Below, in pieces: positions 57,128 to 64,000 of a stretch of 64,000 bases of DNA (within the stretch, counting starts at the first letter, position 1; every line of letters begins with the position of its first letter). The stretch spans positions 4,464,001 to 4,528,000 of the forward strand of contig NZ_JNIM01000001.1 in the NCBI RefSeq assembly GCF_000702505.1, read 5' to 3'. This DNA is from Thermogemmatispora carboxidivorans (GTDB taxonomy: Bacteria; Chloroflexota; Ktedonobacteria; Ktedonobacterales; Ktedonobacteraceae). The position numbers and the translations under genes are program-made. The notes under the pieces were generated by a model, which was not told the origin of the DNA, did no database searches, and worked only from the letters and a program-made list of their open reading frames with translations.

Positions 57128-58381
57128 ATGAAGAACGCTTTGCCCCGCCTGAAATGGCTGTTGCGCCTGAGTGCCTTCGCCAGCCTGCTAGCGGGTCTGG
57201 GGGCTGCCCTGGCCGTTGTCTGGCACCGTCTCCTGACACCGCAGCTGCTAGAGAGTGCGCTGCCGGGTCAGGCGCGGCTCTATCGCTGGCGGCACGGCTA
57301 CATCTTCTACAAGCTGGTTGGTCCCGAGCAGGGGCCGCCGCTGGCGCTCTGGCATGCGCCCGGGCTGGCAGCCTCCGCTTATGAGTTGCGCGAGCTGGTG
57401 ACCCTGTTGGGGGAACGATATCGGGTCTACGCCCCTGACCTGCTGGGCTTCGGCCTCTCCGACCGGCCCGCGCTCCCCTATAGCGGCCCACTCTATGTTG
57501 AGTTGCTGAGCGATTTCCTGCGTGAGGTGGTCGGGCAGCCGGCGCTACTGGTGGCCCAGGGAACAAGCTGCCAGTATGCCCTGGAAGTGGCCAGGCGCAG
57601 CCCTGAACTGTGCCGCGGTCTGGTGCTGCTCTGGCCAGAGCACGAGGTCGGGTGCTGGCAAGAACGCTTTCCCCGGCTTCGCTGGCTGCTGGCCCTTCTG
57701 GCTCGTCCCCCTCTGCTGGGACTGCTCACCTATTGCCTGCTCACGACGCGGCCCGCGCTACGCTTGCTGTCGGCGCCAGAGCAGACACCCAGCGACCTGG
57801 ACTATCGCTACGCCACAACTCACCAGTTCGGCGCAGAACACGCTGTACAAGCCTGGCTTACTGATCGTCTCCGTCTGGAGGCGAATGGAACCCGGTCCCC
57901 AGCGACCCCTTTGCGCCCCCCCGTCCTGCTCGTGCACGCTGAGCCAGGCGGGAGCAAGACAGAGGATTGGCCCGGGCTCCAGAACCAGGTGACGGCTGTC
58001 GAGCAGCTCTGGATCAAGGCCCGGGACTGCACGATCGACCGGCAGACAGCCGCCTTGATCAGTGCTCGCCTGGACGCCTGGCCAGAACTCACGACCCAGG
58101 GAGAGGAGATCTCTCAGGCAACCTCCGGCACCGGCGAGGCTCACGAGGCATCCCCGGACCCCGAGAGCGAGCCGACAGGCTCCGCAGCTGCCTCCGTAGT
58201 GGCACAACCCCAGCAGTCGCTAGCCGAGCCGGAGCCTGTCTTTGAAGCATACTGCGTCCGATGCCGGCAGAAAACTCCCATGCTCTCCGTCTCAGAAACA
58301 ACGCTCAAAAACGGACGTCCGGCGCTCCAAGGCCTCTGCGCACGCTGCGGAGCACGCATGTATCGCATTGGCCGTCGCTGA
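57128..58381 (+). CDS. Alpha/beta hydrolase with C-terminal zinc ribbon
   Basis: The 417-residue protein has an N-terminal hydrophobic helix (about residues 14-31), then an alpha/beta-hydrolase core. The core shows ALWHAPGLAASAYELRE (oxyanion region), YRVYAPDLLGFGLSDRP, and the nucleophile elbow AQGTSCQYA with Ser147 in a modified Gly-x-Ser-x-x form. After an acidic linker, the last 45 residues are a four-Cys ribbon (C376, C379, C404, C407) with NGRPALQGLCARCGARMYRI, resembling the DUF5679 family. AGGAGG lies about 13 nt before the ATG. The fusion is unusual; substrate unknown. Confidence 0.7.
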   Translation: MKNALPRLKWLLRLSAFASLLAGLGAALAVVWHRLLTPQLLESALPGQARLYRWRHGYIFYKLVGPEQGPPLALWHAPGLAASAYELRELVTLLGERYRVYAPDLLGFGLSDRPALPYSGPLYVELLSDFLREVVGQPALLVAQGTSCQYALEVARRSPELCRGLVLLWPEHEVGCWQERFPRLRWLLALLARPPLLGLLTYCLLTTRPALRLLSAPEQTPSDLDYRYATTHQFGAEHAVQAWLTDRLRLEANGTRSPATPLRPPVLLVHAEPGGSKTEDWPGLQNQVTAVEQLWIKARDCTIDRQTAALISARLDAWPELTTQGEEISQATSGTGEAHEASPDPESEPTGSAAASVVAQPQQSLAEPEPVFEAYCVRCRQKTPMLSVSETTLKNGRPALQGLCARCGARMYRIGRR

Positions 58382-59337
58382 TGGCCTGGCCGAGACCAGG
58401 AGACCGCCAGCCACCCCGGCCAGTGCCCGGAACAGAATCAGCCTTGTCCGTCGTTGTAATCATCAGAAGGGAGGCCACAGAAGCGCGGGAAGGAGCCAGA
58501 CAGGAACCGGACGCTGGTCACAGCGCCCCGTCGGCCAGCACTGCACTGCACTGCAGTGCACTGCGCCAGGACGAACGGGCCTGAGATCAGCCAGCGCTCT
58601 ACCATAGCAAAAATGGCTACCTGATTTGACTTGACGTCCGGTTTTTGAGACCGTATAATCTCTGTCATGTGTTGCGCACCTGGCGTAGCGCCTGCCGCGC
58701 GCTGAGCAGCTCTTGAGGGACCCTGACGGCACAACCACGTGGCAGCTTTGCCCCAAACTCTGCACGGATGCATGCGCAGTGGATCATGATCGCCACGCCG
58801 TACCCGCGTAAAGTGCGGCCCAGCGATCACTTGCAACAGAAGCATGCTGTTCTCTTCCCCGGTTTTCACACCCCACCGGGCCAAGCCTGGTGGGAGGGGC
58901 TGCGGATTCGCCTTCTGATATGCCCAGCCCCAGGCAGCCACCCACGCCGTGGCTTCTAGCACTGGCCAGGGCGAGCAAGCAAACAAACAAGGGCAAGGAA
59001 AGCAGGCAGCCGGTCTACCCTGGGCTTCCACCCCGAGTGAGCGCGCTGGGTTGCCCCCAGCACCTGGCCACAGAGAGGGGCAAGCCGCCAGGTCAGAGCG
59101 CCATCCCATCACAGGGACCACAGGGCCGCCAGCCGCCTCCAGATCAGACGGATCGGAGGTGTCCGCCGAGCCGCTGCGGCTCCCAGCCTGATCCTGGGGA
59201 CCAGGCAGAGAACTGTTCCAACGAACCGGACGATAACAAGCCAGAGCTAGCGATTGCAAGGATCTGGGAGAGGCAACCGCGAACGAATCACGCTTCGATC
59301 ACGAGCCTTAAGACCAGAGAGGAGTAGGAGTCTAAAT
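58382..59337. other. Long intergenic region with a strong orphan promoter
   Basis: About 950 bp before greA. It contains a near-consensus plus-strand promoter at 58631-58659 and a 14-nt palindrome TGCACTGCAGTGCA around 58550. The long open frames on the minus strand (58438-59259) are not protein-like. The transcript from the promoter may be a leader for greA or a small RNA. Confidence 0.45.
58631..58659 (+). promoter_or_regulatory. Near-consensus sigma70 promoter without a recognised gene
   Basis: TTGACG (58631-58636), exactly 17 nt, then TATAAT (58654-58659). An ATG at 58667 would give a leaderless 12-residue peptide MCCAPGVAPAAR. The next recognised gene, greA, starts about 670 nt downstream. 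Confidence 0.65.
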
Positions 59338-59859
59338 ATGAGTATTGGTGGACAGAGCGATGTAACACCCGAGCGCAAGGTCTACTTTCTGACCCCTGAA
59401 GGATATCGCAAGAAAAAAGAGCGCCTGGAATACCTGCGCACGGTCAAGCGCCAGGAGGTCGCTGACTTCATCCATGACGCGAAGGAAGCTGGCGACATCA
59501 GTGAAAGCGGCGCCTACGAGGAGGCCAAGCGCCAGCAGGCTGCGGTAGAAGGCGAGATTCTGGAGCTGGAGAAGTTGCTGGCCTCTTCCGAGATCATGAC
59601 CGCTGATATGCACAGCGATCTCGAAGGCCCTCCGGTCGTACGTATCGGTATGCAGGTAGAGGTGGAGACAGAGAGCGGCGCAACACGCACATTTAAAATT
59701 GTAGAGACCTACGAAGCCGATCCCAAGTCCGGTTTGATCTCCGACCAGTCTCCAGTCGGTAAGGCTCTGCTCGGCCATAAGGCGGGCGACGTCGTGAGCG
59801 TTTCGACACCGGGTGGCGTGACAACCTACAAGATTCTGTCGGTGCGCCCAATGCTCTAA
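59338..59859 (+). CDS. greA: Transcription elongation factor GreA family
   Basis: The 173-residue protein has the GreA layout. An N-terminal coiled-coil (about 20-90) carries the acidic tip AKEAGDISESGAYEEAK with Asp53 and Glu56, which help RNA polymerase cleave stalled transcripts. A C-terminal FKBP-like domain (about 95-173) has ISDQSPVGKALLGHKAGDVV. It is some 15 residues longer than usual at the N-terminus. GGAG lies 11 nt and AGGAG about 7 nt before the ATG at 59338. A strong hairpin follows. Confidence 0.9.
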   Translation: MSIGGQSDVTPERKVYFLTPEGYRKKKERLEYLRTVKRQEVADFIHDAKEAGDISESGAYEEAKRQQAAVEGEILELEKLLASSEIMTADMHSDLEGPPVVRIGMQVEVETESGATRTFKIVETYEADPKSGLISDQSPVGKALLGHKAGDVVSVSTPGGVTTYKILSVRPML

Positions 59860-59934
59860 GCCGAGGGCGTCGGGAGTTTGACCTGGTCGCCGCAGCACAG
59901 CTCAGGCCCACGCCCTTCTTGACAACAACGAAGA

Positions 59935-60014
59935 ACAGAGCAGGGTGGCTCCGCCACCTCGCGCCGTTAACCGGTACGCGAGAGCAGGCGTCGATTGCCA
60001 CCCTGTCTGTTTTG
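59935..60014 (+). terminator. Terminator after greA
   Basis: GCAGGGTGGC pairs with GCCACCCTGT across a 47-nt loop that itself holds a small hairpin (GGTGGC/GCCACC), followed by TTTT. Confidence 0.5.
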
Positions 60015-60096
60015 CACACCCAGCTCGCTCTTCGCCGCAGCGTCAGCAGACCAGGCCAGGAAGGAGGCTGGCCAGACCGGCTAGCAGCCGTGCCGA

Positions 60097-61224
60097 TTAG
60101 ATCACAAACTGGCCATCCTTGTAGAAGAGCAGGCCATCGACACGAATCTCACTCTCCTGGCGCATGTCACATACCAGGTCCCAGTGGATAGCCGACTGAT
60201 TGCTGCCGCCCGTCTCGGGATAGGAGGCCCCCAACGCCAGGTGGATGGTCCCCCCAAACTTCTCATCAAAGAGCGGATGCTTGGTAATGCGCTGCACGCG
60301 GTAGTTATTGCCAATGGCGAATTCTCCCAGTCGGCGCGCCCCCTCATCGATGGCCAGCATGCGATCCAGATACGGCTGGCCGTGGGCCGCCTGGGCCTCA
60401 ACCACGACACCGTTTTCCAGGCGGAGGCGCACATCTTCGACCGACACTCCCTGCGCGCTGCAGGGAAAACGGAAGCGAATCCAACCGTTGGCCGAGGTCT
60501 CTAGCGGACTGGTGAAGATCTCCCCGCCGGGCAGATTGTAGCGGCCATCGTCGCTGACAAAGCGTCGTCCCTTATAGGAGAGGGTCAGCTCGACGTCCGG
60601 CCCACGCAGCTCAACGCTGGCTTCCTCACGCGCGCTGAGCCACTCCACCAGGCGCTCTTGCTGTTGGTGCAGCTCCGCCCAGCGCGCCACCGGGTCCTCA
60701 TCATCCAGAAAGCAGGCACTGTAGAGGAAATCCTCGAAATCGCTCAGGGACATGCCTGTGTTCTGAGCATAGGCGGGCGTCGGGAACATGGTCGCTGCCC
60801 AACGCAGCGACTGCGGATCATAGCGCCGATCAGGTTGGGTGCGCTTCATCAGGATCTCACGCAGTTCTCTGCTAGCTTGCTGTGCGAGCGCCAGACGAGC
60901 CGGATCGACGCCACTCAGCTCGGCGGTGTTTTCCTCCGCCTCGATATCGAGGAGGGCTTCATACTCCCCCCAGAGCAAACGCTGCACCGGCGACACAAAG
61001 GTCAACTGCTCTTCGCTGGCCTCTTTGAGGATGATTTCAGCAAGACCCGGCAGCTGCAAGAGAGGTGACACATGGGCGCCGGCGCGCACCGCTTCCCGCA
61101 CAACTTCGCGAATGAGGGGCGCCGCCAGGGGAGTGGCGAGGATCGCCAGACGATCTCCCCGGCGCAATTCCAGGGAATGGTGGACGAGAACGCGCGCCAT
61201 GCGCTCCACACGTGGGTCAGACAT
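60097..61224 (-). CDS. M29 family aminopeptidase (AmpS/AmpT type)
   Basis: The 375-residue enzyme shows the M29 signature blocks: RYNLPGGEIFTSPLETSANG, RRLGEFAIGNNYRV (metal-binding Glu region), and EKFGGTIHLALGASYPETGG followed by SAIHWDLVCDMR (metal His and Asp). These thermostable leucine-type aminopeptidases carry two metal ions and remove N-terminal residues from peptides. The MFS gene lies just upstream on the same strand (24 nt), so the two are probably cotranscribed. Confidence 0.9.
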   Translation of the reverse strand: MSDPRVERMARVLVHHSLELRRGDRLAILATPLAAPLIREVVREAVRAGAHVSPLLQLPGLAEIILKEASEEQLTFVSPVQRLLWGEYEALLDIEAEENTAELSGVDPARLALAQQASRELREILMKRTQPDRRYDPQSLRWAATMFPTPAYAQNTGMSLSDFEDFLYSACFLDDEDPVARWAELHQQQERLVEWLSAREEASVELRGPDVELTLSYKGRRFVSDDGRYNLPGGEIFTSPLETSANGWIRFRFPCSAQGVSVEDVRLRLENGVVVEAQAAHGQPYLDRMLAIDEGARRLGEFAIGNNYRVQRITKHPLFDEKFGGTIHLALGASYPETGGSNQSAIHWDLVCDMRQESEIRVDGLLFYKDGQFVI

Positions 61225-61248
61225 TATCTTCCTTTGCCTCCTTCAACA

Positions 61249-62607
61249 TTAGGCCTGCGCCGGCTGCTCGGGACCTGCCTCTGTCGAGGTCGGCGACGCA
61301 GCGACAGGCTCGATTCTGGCTGGCAAGCCAAACCAGCCGATGAGACCGGCTAGCACCGTCAGCCACCCTCCCACAATAAACAGAATATACACCGGAATGA
61401 ATTGAGCAAGATAGCCCCCAATGGCAATCGAGAGCACACTGGCAATAAACATGCTGGTCTGGATGACAGCCTCAACACGCCCGATGAGCGTCCGCGGCGA
61501 GCTGATGAGGACCAGCGCCATGTAGCCGACTTCGATGCCACCCTGGAGCAGCCCCGTGAGGCAGTAGAAGAACAAGGCCAGGGGGAACCAGACCTGAAAG
61601 CCAAAGACGACAATCCCCAGCCCCGTCAGAAAGACACTGCCAGTCAGTAAGGAGCGCGGCGAGAGCTTCTTGCTCAAGACTCCCGCGATGAGGGAGCCAA
61701 TAAGGAGACCAACGCCGCTACCTGTGGCCATCGGCCCATAGAGTTCAGGGCTGACATGGAGACGCTGGCTGATGAAGACAATGTCCAGGGCATTGAGAGC
61801 ACCCACCCCAAACCAGTTGATCACCAGCAGGAGCATCACCACACCAAGGACCCGTGAGCCGAGGACAAAGCGGAAGCCGTCCACTAGCTCGGTCAGTACC
61901 GCGCGCACGGCCCCAGTACGACCCTCGCCAGCCGCTACCTCGGCCCGACGCTGCGCGCCCGGCTGCAAGGCTTGAGCCGAGACGCGCATGGCCAGAATAC
62001 AGAGGGCTGAGACCAGAAAGGAGAGCGCATTGAGTATCGTCCCAAGGTAGGGGCCAACCAGAAAGTAGAGGCCCGCCCCCAGACTCGGACCAGCAACGAC
62101 GGCAAAGGCAAAGCTGGACTGCAGAATCGAGGCCGCCCGCGGCTGGTCTTGTTCGGCAAGAATGACTTGCATGACCCCCGAGCGCGCCGGTGAGAAGAAG
62201 CGGCCCAGGCTGCCAATCAGGAAAACTGCCAGATAGATGGCTGGCAGGCGCAGCGCCGGCGGTACTAACAGAGGCCAGAGGGCAATAAAGCAACGCAACA
62301 GATCAGAGACGATCATGATCTGACGGCGATTCCAGCGATCGACAAAGACGCCGGCAATCGGCCCCACCAGCACATAGGGGAGATATTGGGCCGCCCAGAT
62401 GCCACTGACTGAAGCCGCGTTGGGCACCAGGGAATAGGCCCAGATCTGCAAGGTCGTACTGTAAATGAAATCTCCCAGATAGGAGATGATCTGGCCGCCA
62501 GTCAAGAAGAGGAAATTACGGTTGCGCAGTAGGCCCACGGGAGGAACCTCTCCCACCGACTGCGCCGCTGTCTGGGGGGAAGTAGGGTGCTGCGAATCCA
62601 ATGTCAT
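61249..62607 (-). CDS. Major facilitator superfamily exporter (EntS/MFS_3 type)
   Basis: The 452-residue protein has twelve hydrophobic helices. It carries the loop 2-3 motif AGVFVDRWNRRQIMIVSDLL and, before that, FLTGGQIISYLGDFIYSTTL and WAAQYLPYVLVGPIAGVF. These match the MFS_3 group of small-molecule exporters such as EntS. The substrate is unknown. It shares its transcript with the M29 aminopeptidase gene downstream. Closing residues after helix 12 are Pro/Ala/Glu-rich and disordered. Confidence 0.85.
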   Translation of the reverse strand: MTLDSQHPTSPQTAAQSVGEVPPVGLLRNRNFLFLTGGQIISYLGDFIYSTTLQIWAYSLVPNAASVSGIWAAQYLPYVLVGPIAGVFVDRWNRRQIMIVSDLLRCFIALWPLLVPPALRLPAIYLAVFLIGSLGRFFSPARSGVMQVILAEQDQPRAASILQSSFAFAVVAGPSLGAGLYFLVGPYLGTILNALSFLVSALCILAMRVSAQALQPGAQRRAEVAAGEGRTGAVRAVLTELVDGFRFVLGSRVLGVVMLLLVINWFGVGALNALDIVFISQRLHVSPELYGPMATGSGVGLLIGSLIAGVLSKKLSPRSLLTGSVFLTGLGIVVFGFQVWFPLALFFYCLTGLLQGGIEVGYMALVLISSPRTLIGRVEAVIQTSMFIASVLSIAIGGYLAQFIPVYILFIVGGWLTVLAGLIGWFGLPARIEPVAASPTSTEAGPEQPAQA

Positions 62608-63366
62608 GCAGAACTTCCTTTCTCTGTCGCAGTAACTGCCAATCGCATCCAGTGCATCCAGTGCAGGCGAAGTAAGGTCATGGGTCCACGCTCCAGGCCA
62701 CTGTTACCACACAGGGCCGCAGAGCAAATTGACGAGCAGGCAGACCGGCAGCGAGGCCCACTCTGGCCCAAGAGCCGGCTCCGAGATGAGAGCGAGAGCC
62801 TGGGAATCTGGCACCCAGTCAGGCAGCAGCGCGCAATGGCATCCCCACATCTCCCCATAGCCATGCTGGCTCAGGCTCTTTCCCGCGCGCTCCGCCCACC
62901 CAGCTTTACAAACTCTGCCAGCCAGTCAACAAGCCAGCCAACTCGCCTGCAGCCGATCTTTGACGGAAGGACCGTCCCATCCCAGGCTCAGGCTCAGGGC
63001 TGCAACTGCCCCCGCTGTCCGCCTCTTTTCTTAGCCGAACAGCGGCAGCAAAGCAGCGATCATCTAGATCTGGCAGAGCCTTTTAGCTACCTATGGTTCT
63101 TAATACTCAGGCATTGATCTATTCTTATCGCTCAATATTGGCAATCATGCAAAAAGATAAAGTACAGATAGCCATGTTGTCAAGGTATTTTATAGCAAGA
63201 TCCTCAGCTCGTTGGTCTGGGAAGGATAGCTCACGATCTCTGCAATTGGGAAGAAAAAAAGAAGGCTGGCTGGTAGCTATCGAGACATGCTACAATAGAG
63301 GGGTAACCACTGCGGGGATTGCCAGCCACAGTGGTTCTCTGGCTTCTAAGAGGGGGGAGACCATTC
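62608..63366. other. Divergent intergenic region
   Basis: About 760 bp between the MFS gene (minus strand) and prs (plus strand). No gene was supported. TACAAT near 63290 is a possible -10 for prs, and a small hairpin (ACCACTG...CAGTGGT) lies in the prs leader at about 63307-63336. Confidence 0.4.
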
Positions 63367-64000
63367 ATGACAGAGAGCGCAGCGGCAGCGAGGAGGCCGA
63401 ACCGGAGCGGCCCGCCGATCGATGTAGACATCTACAGTGGCTCAGCGACCCCGGAACTGGCGCAGGCGGTGGCGCGCTGTCTGGGGCGGCCCCTGGGACG
63501 GCGGGAGCTGCACCGTTTTGCCGATGGCGAATGTCACGTGCAGATCCAGGAGAGCGTGCGCGGGAGAGACATCTACATCGTCCAATCGACCTGTCACCCG
63601 GTCAACGAGCATCTGATGGAGCTGCTCGTGATGATCGATGCCTTTCGTCGCGCCTCGGCGGCGCGCGTCACGGCGATCATTCCCTACTATGGCTACGCTC
63701 GTCAGGAGAAGAAAACCACGGGGCGCGAGCCAATTACCGCTAAGCTGGTGGCCAATCTGCTATCGACCGCCGGGGCGAATCGTGTCGTCTCCGTTGATCT
63801 GCACTCGCCGGCCATCCAGGGCTTCTTTGACATCGGCATGGATCATCTGACGGCTATTCCGCTGCTGGGCGAGTACCTGCGCCAGCACATGGATCTGAGC
63901 GATGCCGTGGTGGTGACACCGGATACTGGGCGAGTGAAGGTAGCCGACGTCTATGCCAACATGCTCAACATTCCACTGGTCGTGATGCACAAGCGGCGCG
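63367..64000 (+). CDS. prs: Ribose-phosphate pyrophosphokinase (5' part)
   Basis: The gene runs off the right edge after 211 codons. The protein shows the PRPP synthetase pattern. After an extra N-terminal tail of about 18 residues come RFADGECHVQIQESVRGRDI, QSTCHPVNEHLMELLVMIDA, the ATP-site loop IPYYGYARQEKK, GREPITAKLVANLL, and DLHSPAIQGFFDIGMDHL. The PRPP-loop region and the C-terminus are partly outside the window. It makes PRPP for nucleotide, His and Trp synthesis. The ATG at 63367 has GGGGGGAG seven nt upstream. Confidence 0.92.
   Translation, partial: MTESAAAARRPNRSGPPIDVDIYSGSATPELAQAVARCLGRPLGRRELHRFADGECHVQIQESVRGRDIYIVQSTCHPVNEHLMELLVMIDAFRRASAARVTAIIPYYGYARQEKKTTGREPITAKLVANLLSTAGANRVVSVDLHSPAIQGFFDIGMDHLTAIPLLGEYLRQHMDLSDAVVVTPDTGRVKVADVYANMLNIPLVVMHKRR

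Noticed and set aside
58438-59259. 273-codon minus-strand frame before greA
   Set aside because: Composition is unlike neighbouring proteins, there is no ribosome site, and it lies over the strong plus-strand promoter.

Overview
The window looks like chromosomal DNA of a GC-rich, multicellular-type Chloroflexota bacterium of the Ktedonobacteria/Thermogemmatispora kind. This is inference from a membrane Ser/Thr kinase fused to a WD40 propeller, FHA and NTF2-like membrane proteins, an ECF sigma/anti-sigma pair, a CoxG-like protein, and a 23S rRNA gene standing apart from 16S and 5S. No transposase, integrase, CRISPR array or tRNA was recognised.

Left part (1-19 kb). The 3' end of a kinase-WD40 gene is followed by a GT-C type membrane glycosyltransferase and a secreted protein behind a palindromic operator. 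Next come a CoxG-like protein and a minus-strand cluster of a TetR regulator, an ABC-2 exporter (ATPase and permease) and an FAD monooxygenase. Two near-identical 22-nt boxes precede tetR and the ABC operon, so TetR probably controls both. Then come a PQQ/sorbosone dehydrogenase-like protein, a small XRE regulator, an ECF sigma factor with an overlapping membrane anti-sigma-like gene, a DUF1028 protein, a GltD-like flavoprotein with ferredoxin clusters, and an M20 peptidase.

Middle part (19-36.1 kb): a toxin/immunity island. An alpha-helical protein and a WXG-type protein ending in a nucleic-acid deaminase-like domain (HAE and PCxxC motifs) are followed by a long one-strand array. The array holds seven genes, each encoding two Imm1-like domains. 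A unit made of an RNase A-like toxin fragment, a large unknown protein, Imm1-like 'a' and Imm1-like 'b' occurs three times in the same order. The large protein has a constant C-terminal half and a variable N-terminal half whose type follows the type of the toxin fragment in front of it. It is therefore a candidate new immunity family. Two of its three copies are frameshifted by gain or loss of one CT dinucleotide. The whole array has an extremely pyrimidine-rich coding strand.

Right part (36.3-64 kb). Housekeeping genes dominate: hutU, an FHA membrane protein and a triple NTF2-like membrane protein, a second ABC exporter, queG, and a stand-alone 23S rRNA gene with its own flanking processing stem. 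These are followed by an unknown membrane protein, an NYN-domain protein with a large insertion, an M42 aminopeptidase, pgsA, plsY, a divergent panC-like gene, an alpha/beta hydrolase fused to a zinc ribbon, greA, an M29 aminopeptidase, an MFS exporter, and the start of prs. A near-consensus promoter at 58.63 kb has no recognised gene for 670 bp and may drive an unrecognised small RNA.
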